From positions 186,001 to 250,000 of the forward strand of contig NZ_JAJGMW010000002.1 of NCBI RefSeq assembly GCF_020782115.1: DNA of 64,000 nucleotides. Reading direction: 5' to 3'. Position numbers and translations under genes: made by a program. This document shows positions 27,069 to 36,683 of the stretch, piece by piece (within the stretch, counting starts at the first letter, position 1; every line of letters begins with the position of its first letter). The notes beneath the pieces are model-generated. The model had not been told where the DNA came from. It saw only the letters and a program-made list of their open reading frames with translations, and ran no database searches. Source of the DNA: Leeuwenhoekiella parthenopeia (lineage in GTDB: Bacteria; Bacteroidota; Bacteroidia; Flavobacteriales; Flavobacteriaceae).

Positions 27069-28568
27069 TTAGGGTTTCATCTGTTGCAGAAATGTAAGTA
27101 GTTGATCGGTATAGCGCTCCTGTAATTCAGTTACCGAAGCTTTTCCGTATAAGTCATTCCATTCCCGGGGATCTTCAGCGAGGTTATAGAACTCACCGGT
27201 TATGATCGCGTCCCGCGAGTAGGCTGAGGTTTTGTCTTTTCGTTCTAAAACCAAAATGAGTTTGTGATTTTCGGTACGCCACATAAATGCCGCTTCACCC
27301 TCACGCTCGTGCAATGCCGAAAAACTAGCCGGTTTAGTGGCCTCCTTGAGGAGATTACTTCCCGGTAATGGCTTGTTTTGCGGTATTCCGGCGAGTTCAA
27401 GCAGGGTGGGTAAAATGTCCACATTTTCGGTGGGGCGTTTAGAAACACTGCCTTTTTGTACAGCTTCGGGTAGGGCATTTCCGGCTAAAATAAGCGGAAC
27501 GCGTACACTGCTTTCATATAAATTGTATTTGTTAAAACGGTAATAGTGCTCTCCCAGCATTTCACCGTGGTCTGATGTATAAACAATGATGGCGTTGTCC
27601 AGCAATCCTTTTTTTCGCAAAGCGCGTAAGGTCCTGCCCATCATATCATCTATCCAGGTCACATTGGCGTAGTAACGCATGGTCATAAGTTTCCAATCTT
27701 CGTCAGTAGCATTTTTCCAGTACTCTTCATACAGATCCCGGCGATTGACACCTTTAGCGTGGGGAGAATAGTCCTCATCCCAGGGGGGTTGCTGGGCATA
27801 GGTGATTTCGTCAAGATCGTATAAATCTTCGTAACCCTCAGGTACGTTATGCCCGGCGTGGGGCTTCATATAGCTCAGATAGAAAAACAAGGGGCGCTCG
27901 TCTTCCCGTTTTTCAATATACTCCAGCGCGCGGTCTGTGATCCAGCCATCGCGATGTTCAGACTCAGGGAGTTTGCTGGTAAAACCCAGATATCCCAGAT
28001 TGTTTTCTTCTCCGGGCCCCATAGCGGCGACCTCGGCGTCGTATCGCGCTTTAGCTTCAGGATTGAGTTCGGCCATACTTTTACCTCCTTTTTCGGGGAT
28101 TTCTGAAGTATAACGGGTCTCAAAACCACGGGTGTCTGTCTTGTACCTACCCCAATGCGTTTTACCAAAACCTGCAGTTTCATATCCTGAATCTTTAAAA
28201 TATTGGGCCATGGTTTTACCCGGCAATAATGAATCTGCCACACCACCGCTGTTGCGATACACCCCGGTTTGATTGGGATAAAGGCCAAACATAATGCTGT
28301 TGCGGCTGGGCACACACATAGGAGCCTGGCATACCGCTTCGCGAAAGAAAACACCATTTTTAGCGAGACTGTCTAGCGTGGGCGTTTTTATAATTGAATC
28401 TACAATCCCAAGCGCATCCCAGCGGTGTTGATCGTCCATAATAAATATGATATTGGGACGCTTGGATTGAGCAGTTGTGTTTTTCGCAGGAGTGGTGGTT
28501 TGCTCTTTACAACCGGTGAAAAAAAGACTTACTGCAAGAAGGGTATAGGTAAAAAGGCGTATCGTCAT
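27069..28568 (-). CDS. S1 family sulfatase, lipoprotein
   Basis: This is a 499-residue formylglycine sulfatase. It has a lipoprotein signal (LLAVSLFFTGC), an N-terminal metal site FIMDDQHRWDALG, the sulfatase signature Cys85-V-P-S-R (Cys converted to formylglycine), and a second metal motif TSDHGEMLGEHY. It hydrolyses sulfate esters, probably from rhamnose-containing oligosaccharides given the operon. The gene follows the next sulfatase upstream with a 2-bp gap and precedes the DUF5722 gene by 49 bp. Substrate position (2-O, 3-O or 4-O sulfate) cannot be read from the sequence. Confidence 0.93.
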   Translation of the reverse strand: MTIRLFTYTLLAVSLFFTGCKEQTTTPAKNTTAQSKRPNIIFIMDDQHRWDALGIVDSIIKTPTLDSLAKNGVFFREAVCQAPMCVPSRNSIMFGLYPNQTGVYRNSGGVADSLLPGKTMAQYFKDSGYETAGFGKTHWGRYKTDTRGFETRYTSEIPEKGGKSMAELNPEAKARYDAEVAAMGPGEENNLGYLGFTSKLPESEHRDGWITDRALEYIEKREDERPLFFYLSYMKPHAGHNVPEGYEDLYDLDEITYAQQPPWDEDYSPHAKGVNRRDLYEEYWKNATDEDWKLMTMRYYANVTWIDDMMGRTLRALRKKGLLDNAIIVYTSDHGEMLGEHYYRFNKYNLYESSVRVPLILAGNALPEAVQKGSVSKRPTENVDILPTLLELAGIPQNKPLPGSNLLKEATKPASFSALHEREGEAAFMWRTENHKLILVLERKDKTSAYSRDAIITGEFYNLAEDPREWNDLYGKASVTELQERYTDQLLTFLQQMKP

Positions 28569-28570
28569 AA

Positions 28571-30049
28571 TTATCGGGTTTGCTGTCTGGTTTTGATCTG
28601 GAGCGGGTCGTTTGCCAGATCTCCGGTTTCTTTGCGCCAGGTTGCCATTTTTTCGCGAAAGCGTTTTAATATAGCAGTATGGGCTTGGGAATCAGCCAGA
28701 TTTTCTAGCTGAAAGGGATCATTTTGCATATCGTAAAGTTCTTCTGCCGGTCTGCCTGATTCTAAAGTTTGCAACAGCTTATAGGCTTGTGGATGGGTTT
28801 CTTTTGCCTGAAGCGTGGCTGTATAACTGAGATTTCCCCAGCCCTGTTGCTGTCTCAGGTCTGCCGGAAGCACATAGGCTTTAGCGGGCATCAGGTTTAA
28901 AATGTAATAGTACCGCCCATCAAAAGCCGCGCGACTAGGATAGTGCTCGTCGCGTGGAGGGCCGTGGGAATTGTGTTCCCCAAAAACATATTCCCGGTCT
29001 TCGATTTCATTTTGTTTTCCGGCTAAAATGCCCCATAACGACTTACCCTGAACCTGATTAGGGATGGGTAGTTCGGCAAAATCCAGAAGGGTAGGCATAA
29101 GGTCTATTAGCGACACCAGTGCATCGGTTTGTTTGTTTTGGATCACTCCCGGGCCGCTTACAATTAAGGGAACGTGAAGCCCGGCGTAATATGCCGAAGC
29201 TTTAGCGCGGTGATATGCCATCCCCTGATCGCTGGTGTAAATAACCAAAGTGTTTTGATCCAGATTGTTGTTTTTTAGCGTTTCTAAAATGGCACCCGCG
29301 CAGGCATCTGCAAGTTGTACAGAACCGTAATACTGTTGTAAATCTTCACGCATAAGCGGGGTGTCTGCCAGAAACCCGGGAACTGCGATAGCATTCTTAT
29401 CGGGTAAAAACCCGGGAAAGCGTTTCATATGCGAGCCAAAAGGCCTGTGAGGAGCCGCAATATTCGCCTGAATGAAAAAGGGCTGTCCACCGGCGGCTGT
29501 GATGAAATTTTGTATTTCGCTCTTGTAAGCTTCGGGATCGTTATGCACGTCGCTGCGCCCGTTGTAGGGAAATTTCCACGGCGGACTCATATGAAACTTT
29601 TGAGTAATGGCGGTATAGTAGCCGTTTTCCTGTAGTATTTCAGGAAGGGTTTTGAGGTATTCGTGAATGCCTACTTCGTCAATGTGTGTGCCGGCTTTGG
29701 TAAATTCTACATCAGGGTCTGCCAGACTGGGCGTAATCGTATTGCGCCAATGCCCGTTTGCGTGAGGATACATCCCCGTCATAATACTGCTGCGACTGGG
29801 AGAGCAGGAAGGCACAACCGCAAAAGCATTAGTAAAAAGCACACTCTTTTTTGCCAAAGCATCCACGTGAGGAGTTTTAATGCCCGGAGTACCTAAAACC
29901 GAGAGGTGTGCACTCTGGTCGTCTGTAAGAATTAATACGATATTTAAAGGTTTGGACGGCTGGGTATCTTGCGCATGATAGGGGTTTTGGATGCCGGGAA
30001 ATACCAGCAACCAAATGAGCAAGACGAAAAAGCATTTACCGTTCTGCAT
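28571..30049 (-). CDS. S1 family sulfatase (sulfamidase-like subgroup)
   Basis: This is a 492-residue sulfatase with a signal peptide (FFVLLIWLLVFPGIQ). The metal-binding LILTDDQSAHLSVLG is followed by the signature Cys82-S-P-S-R in VVPSCSPSRSSIMTG. The C-terminal metal motif is TSDQGMAYHRAK, with Gln where many sulfatases have His, as in the heparan-sulfamidase-like branch. It lies in the middle of the PUL operon, with 3 bp to the upstream sulfatase and 2 bp to the next. It probably acts in the periplasm on oligosaccharides imported by SusCD. Confidence 0.92.
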   Translation of the reverse strand: MQNGKCFFVLLIWLLVFPGIQNPYHAQDTQPSKPLNIVLILTDDQSAHLSVLGTPGIKTPHVDALAKKSVLFTNAFAVVPSCSPSRSSIMTGMYPHANGHWRNTITPSLADPDVEFTKAGTHIDEVGIHEYLKTLPEILQENGYYTAITQKFHMSPPWKFPYNGRSDVHNDPEAYKSEIQNFITAAGGQPFFIQANIAAPHRPFGSHMKRFPGFLPDKNAIAVPGFLADTPLMREDLQQYYGSVQLADACAGAILETLKNNNLDQNTLVIYTSDQGMAYHRAKASAYYAGLHVPLIVSGPGVIQNKQTDALVSLIDLMPTLLDFAELPIPNQVQGKSLWGILAGKQNEIEDREYVFGEHNSHGPPRDEHYPSRAAFDGRYYYILNLMPAKAYVLPADLRQQQGWGNLSYTATLQAKETHPQAYKLLQTLESGRPAEELYDMQNDPFQLENLADSQAHTAILKRFREKMATWRKETGDLANDPLQIKTRQQTR

Positions 30050-30052
30050 CTG

Positions 30053-31609
30053 CTAATCAATTTGAATTTTTGTTGGATGACGCAAGCCACCATCTTGTTT
30101 CCCGATCGAACCACTATCATACATTGATGGATCGAAGGCGGGATTTTTGGGAGGTATAATCGTACCGGCATCCGTAAGATGTTCTGTGATGTAGGTGTTG
30201 AGTTCATCAACTTTCTCCGGGTAGGTGCTGGCAAGGTTATTGGTTTCGCCGATATCCCACTTGAGGTTAAAGAGCAGAAATTCGTCTTCAAAATCAGCTC
30301 CATTCTTAAAGAGGCGAATCAGCTTCCAATCTCCATCATTTACAGCTACAGATGGTGGTAACCAGTCTGGAACTCCTGGATCGTGAGGGAAGTAGGTGAT
30401 TACTGGCTTTCGTTTAAAGGCTTCGCCTTTAAGTACCGGTGTAAGGTTAACGCCGTCAATCCTATAATCTTCGGGTACTTCCAGGCCTAAATGTTCAACC
30501 AGCGTCGGGTAGAAGTCGGTAGATTGAATGAGCGCATCGGTTGTGGTACCGGGGTTTGTAAGGCCCGGCCATACGACCACGCAGGGAACGCGTATCCCGC
30601 CTTCATACATAGTCGCTTTGCCTCCTTTGAGTGGCGTATTACTGGTAGGCGGAGTCAGAAATTTTTCGCCGTTAGGCAGGCTTTCCACAATACCGTTGTA
30701 CATATTGCCGCCATTATCACTAAAAAAGATGATGATGGTATTGTCTGCTATTCCCAGACGATCAATCTCGTCCAGTAAACGTCCTACCGCATCATCAAGC
30801 GAATGAACCATAGCCGCGTAAGTGGGTGAATGCTGAAGGTTTTCAAAATCAACCTGAGTGCGGTAATAATCGATGTAAGTTTCTTTAGCATCAAAAGGCG
30901 CGTGTACCGAAAATTGCCAATAATTCATAAAAAAAGGCTTGTCACGATCCTGTTTTTGCATCCAGTGTACCGCTTCTTCTGCCATGCGATCTTCGATGTG
31001 TTCTTTTGGATAATTTTCCTTAAAGTCTTTAAACTTCCAGGGAGCGACAAAACTCCCTGCCGGGCCAGGTCCCTGCCAATGCGGGATGTCCAGGTCAAAA
31101 CCGTGCTGAAGGGGTGTATAGGGCTCCAGTCCTAAGTGCCATTTTCCGAAATGAGCTGTAGCATAACCTGCTGATTTGACCAGTTTGCCTAAAGTAGGCA
31201 GGCTCGTATCCAGCCTTGTGACCGATTGCGGAATGATTACTTTTTTACCCGGAGCTGATTTTTCAGGATAGGTTTCTTTGAGCCGAACTTCAGGCAGATG
31301 CGCCTGTGGGGCTGTAACACCATTGCGCGCAGGGGTTTGCCCGGTGAGTATACTGGCTCGGGTAGGTGAGCATAAGGGCGATGCCGCATAAGCCCGATTA
31401 AAGGTTAAGCCTCTTGCCGCCAGCCTTTCAATATTGGGCGTCTGGTAAAAACTGGTAGTGCCATAAAGCGTGGTGTCACTCCAGCCCAGATCATCTGCTA
31501 GAATAAAAACCACGTTCATGGGTTTGTTTTCCTGAGCCTGAGCCTGTAAACACAGCGCTGTAAAAAAGAAGATTGAAAGAATCGTATTTTTTAGAAATGG
31601 GATCATCAT
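30053..31609 (-). CDS. S1 family sulfatase (arylsulfatase A-like)
   Basis: This is a 518-residue sulfatase with a signal peptide ending near CLQAQAQE. It has FILADDLGWSDTTLYG (metal Asp pair), Cys80-S-P-T-R in SPLCSPTRASILTGQ, HFGKWHLG (active-site Lys/His) and FFSDNGGNMYNG (Asp-Asn metal ligands). The start ATG overlaps the stop of the GH78-like gene by 4 bp (ATGA), so translation is coupled to the rhamnosidase. This supports removal of sulfate from rhamnosyl residues as its job. The exact linkage is unknown. Confidence 0.93.
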   Translation of the reverse strand: MMIPFLKNTILSIFFFTALCLQAQAQENKPMNVVFILADDLGWSDTTLYGTTSFYQTPNIERLAARGLTFNRAYAASPLCSPTRASILTGQTPARNGVTAPQAHLPEVRLKETYPEKSAPGKKVIIPQSVTRLDTSLPTLGKLVKSAGYATAHFGKWHLGLEPYTPLQHGFDLDIPHWQGPGPAGSFVAPWKFKDFKENYPKEHIEDRMAEEAVHWMQKQDRDKPFFMNYWQFSVHAPFDAKETYIDYYRTQVDFENLQHSPTYAAMVHSLDDAVGRLLDEIDRLGIADNTIIIFFSDNGGNMYNGIVESLPNGEKFLTPPTSNTPLKGGKATMYEGGIRVPCVVVWPGLTNPGTTTDALIQSTDFYPTLVEHLGLEVPEDYRIDGVNLTPVLKGEAFKRKPVITYFPHDPGVPDWLPPSVAVNDGDWKLIRLFKNGADFEDEFLLFNLKWDIGETNNLASTYPEKVDELNTYITEHLTDAGTIIPPKNPAFDPSMYDSGSIGKQDGGLRHPTKIQID

Positions 31610-33363
31610 TCTATAATTTTAAGTCCGTCTGGCGCTTCAAGGTCTGTGATAATTCCATCTGGGGTTGCTGTGTGTTTTACACGCAGAATGCCAAATTTGG
31701 TCGGGAATGTGCCTTCAGCAAATTCCAGATCACCTAAGTGTGGTTCAATTTTTACGGTGTTTCCGCCATCCATCACGTGTATGCCCAGGACATATTGAGT
31801 AAGCCAGGGAGTGGGACCGCTTGCCCAGCCGTGAGCCAGACTGTGCCTGAAGCCTATATAACAAAACTCACCAAAGTCACCGTGAATATCATTTTCATCA
31901 GCCGGGGTTAGCTCATCAATGCGGCTGCTGTTTGTTACATCCAGAATGTCAAAATCTTCCCAGAACGTGGTAGCGCCCAGATCGAGCATGCCGCCCCAAT
32001 AGGTGCGTATGACATCAAGGGCACCGTCATAATCTTCGGCTTTTGCCATTGCTTCCAGAATATAATACCCGTAAAAGGTTGACATACGTTGTACGCCGTC
32101 TTTTTTAAGAATTTCGGTATTGGTCTTTTTGGCATCTGCCAGATCTGCAAGTGCCATCAGTGCCGCAGCCTGCTTTGAGGTGTTTCCTTCCGGAATGTGT
32201 TTTTTAAGACGCCGGGCTACGTTTGTGTATTTTTTAGCCAAATCGGGTTTGTCATAAATTTCCATGATTTCGCTTCCGGCTTCAAAAGTCATTACCATCA
32301 TAGCCTGCAACCCGGCGTGAATCGCTTTGGGCTGTACGCTGGTAGGCCAGTCCAGAAAGCGACCGCCGTTCAGCTTTTCGGCATTATTTTCATCAATAAA
32401 CGTGCTGAGCTGATCGAGCAAATTGATCATATAGGTCTCCTGCTCCTTGAGGTAGGCCAGGTCGCCGTGGTAATCGTACCAGTTTTTATGAATTAAAATC
32501 CACCACATCGAATACGAACTAATCGTATTCATCCATTGCGGTAGCGGATGTTGATCCCGGGCAAGATCGAGACTTTTGGGCACCACTTCATTGGGGCCAA
32601 AAACGGTATTAATAGTCATCACTTCGGGATGCATATCGCCTACCCAAACCAGACGATCACGTTTTATACCATCCCACAGATAACTTTGCATATTGAGGTG
32701 AACCGTGTATGCGCCTACCTTCCAGATTTCATTAAGGCGTGGGTCACTGCTGTTAAAAGATCCCAGATACGGAATGTCTCTATATACAAAAGCAGCTTCA
32801 ATAGATTTAATTGGAGCATTTTGATCGCCTTCAACCACGTCGAGTCTTACAAAACGAAAACCGGTTTCACCAACCTCGATACTTCCCAACCAGGGTACCT
32901 CGACGATAAAATCACGCAGCGAATGTTCGTTGGTGGCATTTTGCTCCCCACCAATATCAGACATGGCCTCACCTACCGATTCGCCAAACCGCACGCGTAA
33001 TTTCAGCGGAGTCTTATCGGGTCTGATGCCCATTGAGATTTTGAGCCCTCCGTGAATTTCTTTGCCGTAATCCAATAAAATTCCGGGTTTGTGATCGTCT
33101 ATGCTGATAAACCGGGTAAGATTTTGATCATTAACCGCCACCTGTCCGTTTCCCTTTACCAGCAGCTGTTGGGTGTTTTGTAAATACGTGCCGGTGGTAT
33201 CTGTTTGCCAAACTATGCGCTGGGGCGTCAAATACACCTTAGACAATTCGCTGGTGCGTAATCGTGTGTTGGCGGCTTCTTCAAATACAGGAGGAAGTTG
33301 CGCTTGTGCGTTGCACGAAAGCAAAATCAGATAAACAGGAAGGATTATTTTGAGTAGTTTCAT
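31606..33363 (-). CDS. GH78-like alpha-L-rhamnosidase
   Basis: This is a 585-residue exported protein (signal ending CNAQAQ) with an N-terminal beta-sandwich (about 25-200) and an (alpha/alpha)6 barrel. The GH78 fingerprint region reads WDGIKRDRLVWVGDMHPE, aligning with DCPQRERLGWxGD of Bacillus RhaB. The position of the proposed general acid Glu is Asp236 here. Glu469 in TTFWEDFD matches the base region, and SLAHGWASGPTPWL is the usual C-terminal motif. At 585 residues it is much shorter than typical GH78 proteins (about 900), lacking extra beta domains. It probably releases terminal alpha-L-rhamnose. It is coupled by 4 bp to the following sulfatase gene. Confidence 0.85.
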   Translation of the reverse strand: MKLLKIILPVYLILLSCNAQAQLPPVFEEAANTRLRTSELSKVYLTPQRIVWQTDTTGTYLQNTQQLLVKGNGQVAVNDQNLTRFISIDDHKPGILLDYGKEIHGGLKISMGIRPDKTPLKLRVRFGESVGEAMSDIGGEQNATNEHSLRDFIVEVPWLGSIEVGETGFRFVRLDVVEGDQNAPIKSIEAAFVYRDIPYLGSFNSSDPRLNEIWKVGAYTVHLNMQSYLWDGIKRDRLVWVGDMHPEVMTINTVFGPNEVVPKSLDLARDQHPLPQWMNTISSYSMWWILIHKNWYDYHGDLAYLKEQETYMINLLDQLSTFIDENNAEKLNGGRFLDWPTSVQPKAIHAGLQAMMVMTFEAGSEIMEIYDKPDLAKKYTNVARRLKKHIPEGNTSKQAAALMALADLADAKKTNTEILKKDGVQRMSTFYGYYILEAMAKAEDYDGALDVIRTYWGGMLDLGATTFWEDFDILDVTNSSRIDELTPADENDIHGDFGEFCYIGFRHSLAHGWASGPTPWLTQYVLGIHVMDGGNTVKIEPHLGDLEFAEGTFPTKFGILRVKHTATPDGIITDLEAPDGLKIIE

Positions 33364-33388
33364 AAGTAATTTGCATTAATAAGGCCTG

Positions 33389-36300
33389 TTAGAGCTTGAG
33401 GTAATTAGGGTATTTCAACCGGAGTTTTACGGGTCCCTGAAGGCCGGAAGGCATCAATTTATTTGCTGTAGAATACGGATTGTTTAGCGTCCAGGTTTTT
33501 TTGTCTGCAGCTTCCAAGCGGCTGTCACCAATGAGTTGGTTTACCCAAAGGTTTGTAACTTCAATCTCAAGACGGTTAGTTCCCGCTTTGAGTGCGTCTG
33601 TGATATCTAATTCCCATGGCGCCGTCCACAGTCCGCCGATAAAGATGTCATTGACTTTTATGTTTGCAAAAACTTCAGCTTTTTCGAGACTTAGGAAGAT
33701 GCTGCCAGATTGCGGAAGGCTATCCAACTCAAAAGTCTGCGTATAGGTTGCAGTACCCGAAAAATACCGAAGATCGTCCTGCTCCAGTTGCGTCCAGTCA
33801 ACCAGAGAATCCATCTCGATACGCGTGTCTATGCCTATTTTCTCATTTTTGAACTCCACATTCCAGGGATTGGTAAGACTTAAAATATCCTGAACAGGTG
33901 CATTGGATTGGGATTGTATTGCGGCTAATTCTTCATTTGAAAAGACGATAAATCCACTTTCGGCTGGTGCCAGAGTTAGCTGCACCTGAGTACGACCCTC
34001 CTCCTGTGTGAATTGGGTAAGGTAGCGGGCATTACCCGTAACCAAATCCCAAAACTGCGGTTTTAAATCGCTTACGCGAAAAGACGCCGTGAATGTTTGA
34101 GTCGAATCGCTTTGATTGGTAAGAAAATAAATCTCGTGGTCAGGCAAGGTTCGGTGCGTCCATAAAACCGGGACATCGCCCGAAAGTTCAACATCCTGAG
34201 GTGTGTTGATCTGCTGAAGAGCCCTGGCGAGATCGCCTCTTTTAAAGACAGATCCTTTACCAAAGCTGATGGGAGCATTATCTGTATTCGCGGTATTTCC
34301 CCAAAGCTCCTGGGCCAGTTGCTGCACGCGCTCATCTGCCGAACCGTAGTTCTCAAGACTTGGCGATTTTACAGGTGGATTGCCCATAATAACGGCTCCC
34401 TGAGAAACCAGTTCCTTTATTTTTTCTAAAAGCTGAGGTCGCATGGTTTCGCGATTGGGTAATACCAAAATGCGGTAAGACATCCCATCGGGTAAGGTAA
34501 TACGCCCGTCTTTTACCGTAGCATCGCGCAACAAAACCTCTGCATTGATGTAGTCAAAGGAGTAGCCTTTGGGGAGTTCAGGATCTGTAACGCCGGTCAT
34601 TTTAGGGGCGTCCTCGCCAATAAAGTAGGCGATATCTGCCACATACAAACCTTGCTGCAGCATAACCTGAGCCCGGCGTTCATAATCAATCCAGGGTTTT
34701 GATTGGGTAAACCAGGTGTTGTGCCGGTTAAATTCGGTGCCAAACCACGTGTTTACACCGGGGATACTGTCTTGATAAGGCTGTTCTATATAAACGTGGA
34801 ATACCCGGTGGTTTATACCTTCGGTATAACTCCAGTCTCCTCGTTTTTTAAGTTCGCCGGGATGCCGCTGAAACGGGCGCTGAGCTGCGGTAAAGGATTC
34901 TGCAGATACCTGATTCTTTCCATAAATATGAGCTGCCGAGGAAGCTGCTTTACATTCAATACTCCCCAGGTCACCTTCCGCCCAAAATTCTCCACCTATC
35001 AAATGCGATTGCCCGCCATAGGTTAAAAATTCAGAAGGAAAACCCCAATGGCCATAATTTTCAAGCCACAGTTGCAAGCCGTTTTCTTCACAAAGTTCGC
35101 GCATTCCGCCTACATATTCATACGCAACACGGTCTGCAACCAGTCTTCTTAAATCCCATAAAAAGCGATTGGATTCTTCTACCGAATTGACAATGCGACC
35201 GGTAATTACCGGAAGCCAGGGTTTGGGATCATAGCCATAGGTTTCTTTAAACGGAATTTCTAAATCATAGGTCCAGTTTTGACCACCGGTTTCATAGCTG
35301 TCTGCCACCACATATTTAAAGGCTTTCTTATCTGCGGCAGGCAGATCTTTTAAAATGCGGCCTATAAAGCCATCAAAATGCTGCTTTAATGCCGCTTTAT
35401 TGATTTTATCTACGTCATAGCCCGAAGCATTTTCGGCAGCCGGGGCATTTTTAACACCTGTGGGAACCATTCCCATTCTCAGGATGGTCCATTCACCTTC
35501 GGGCACATCCCAGGTGAGTGTACCGTCTGACGCCAGATTCGAGCTGAGATCCTGTATCTGAATGGTTTGAATAACGTATGCGCTTTCGGGTTCTATCTGA
35601 GCAGGCCAACGGTAAGCATCATCTAGTGGAAGCGGGGTCTGGTGCATTTTACCCAGCTGTTTTTCTATTGCAAATTCCAATACCGGATGTGTTTGTAAAG
35701 CGACTTCAGCAATGCCGTATTCCTGAGCATTTCGGGTAGGTGAGATATTGGTCAATTCCAGTTTAAAATGGGTTGCGGTAACTGCCGGAAACGAGACGCT
35801 TACGGGTGGATATGCAATAAAACCTACGGTTTCCATATCGTTACTACGATCAAAGCGGAAGCTGCGCACCTCTTCCCAATCACCGGCAACCTGCGCTAGC
35901 AATTTGGCCTGCATCACAAAAGTGGAGCGGGAGGGTGTAATGCTCAAACTGCGTAAGGTGACCGGTTGTTTTGACCTAAAATCAAGGTTTAAAGCTTTAA
36001 GGCCTTTAAGTGAAAGGACCGTAGTCGTGTTCCGATCTGTAATTTTTTGAAGGTTTGTTATGGAAGGCGTAGCTGAAATGGAAAAATCAACCGGAGCCTG
36101 ATCTGGTGTTTCCATTTTGGGAAAGGCCAAAAGGCTCACATCCTGAAAATCAGCCGGGGTTTGCAGTTTTTGGGAGAAACGAGCAGGGCCGGTTACAATA
36201 ATTTCATCAGCCTTGAGATAGCGCATAGAATTACGGGCATCGTTCCACGGTCCGCCAGACTGGCTCCAACCCGGACTGTTAAATAACCCAATGTCAACAC

Positions 36301-36676
36301 CCAGACGAGCACCTTCACTGATAGCATGCCGGGTAAGGCGTTCCCATTCTTCGCTGAGCACCGGGACCTGGCCATCTTCAGTTACATTAGGCAAGTAGAT
36401 GTTACCAATTAAAGCAGCACCTATACCTACCTCGGCCATGGCCTCCAGATCTTTGGTGATTCCTTCTTCAGAAATGTGATTGTTTATCCAATACCAGTAT
36501 AACCACGGCTTTTTGTCTGTAGGCGGATTCTTAAAATCCTGCAGCAATTGCGCGGTGGTTATTGAATTTTCAGCCTCAGCAGGTGATGCTGTATCCTCAC
36601 ATGCCTGAAGCGTGAGTACCATCAAGCAGAGCACTGCAAAACGTAAAAAGGAATGTTGACCAAAGGGTATTCTCAT
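33389..36676 (-). CDS. GH106-like alpha-L-rhamnosidase, lipoprotein
   Basis: This is a 1095-residue protein of the GH106 type. The N-terminal barrel begins with FKNPPTDKKPWLYWYWINNHISEEGITKDLEAM, a hallmark of the family, followed by NSPGWSQSGGPW. The middle has VVADSYETGGQNWTYD and LWLENYGHWGFPSEFLTYGG, with probable catalytic acids. The C-terminal jelly-roll (FANIKVNDIFIGGLWTAPWELD) is typical of these enzymes. A lipoprotein signal (CLMVLTLQAC) predicts membrane anchoring. The ATG at 36676 is chosen over one 19 codons upstream because it starts directly at the signal and lies 7 bp after the upstream sulfatase stop. It acts with the GH78-like enzyme on rhamnosyl linkages. Confidence 0.87.
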   Translation of the reverse strand: MRIPFGQHSFLRFAVLCLMVLTLQACEDTASPAEAENSITTAQLLQDFKNPPTDKKPWLYWYWINNHISEEGITKDLEAMAEVGIGAALIGNIYLPNVTEDGQVPVLSEEWERLTRHAISEGARLGVDIGLFNSPGWSQSGGPWNDARNSMRYLKADEIIVTGPARFSQKLQTPADFQDVSLLAFPKMETPDQAPVDFSISATPSITNLQKITDRNTTTVLSLKGLKALNLDFRSKQPVTLRSLSITPSRSTFVMQAKLLAQVAGDWEEVRSFRFDRSNDMETVGFIAYPPVSVSFPAVTATHFKLELTNISPTRNAQEYGIAEVALQTHPVLEFAIEKQLGKMHQTPLPLDDAYRWPAQIEPESAYVIQTIQIQDLSSNLASDGTLTWDVPEGEWTILRMGMVPTGVKNAPAAENASGYDVDKINKAALKQHFDGFIGRILKDLPAADKKAFKYVVADSYETGGQNWTYDLEIPFKETYGYDPKPWLPVITGRIVNSVEESNRFLWDLRRLVADRVAYEYVGGMRELCEENGLQLWLENYGHWGFPSEFLTYGGQSHLIGGEFWAEGDLGSIECKAASSAAHIYGKNQVSAESFTAAQRPFQRHPGELKKRGDWSYTEGINHRVFHVYIEQPYQDSIPGVNTWFGTEFNRHNTWFTQSKPWIDYERRAQVMLQQGLYVADIAYFIGEDAPKMTGVTDPELPKGYSFDYINAEVLLRDATVKDGRITLPDGMSYRILVLPNRETMRPQLLEKIKELVSQGAVIMGNPPVKSPSLENYGSADERVQQLAQELWGNTANTDNAPISFGKGSVFKRGDLARALQQINTPQDVELSGDVPVLWTHRTLPDHEIYFLTNQSDSTQTFTASFRVSDLKPQFWDLVTGNARYLTQFTQEEGRTQVQLTLAPAESGFIVFSNEELAAIQSQSNAPVQDILSLTNPWNVEFKNEKIGIDTRIEMDSLVDWTQLEQDDLRYFSGTATYTQTFELDSLPQSGSIFLSLEKAEVFANIKVNDIFIGGLWTAPWELDITDALKAGTNRLEIEVTNLWVNQLIGDSRLEAADKKTWTLNNPYSTANKLMPSGLQGPVKLRLKYPNYLKL

Positions 36677-36683
36677 AATGATT

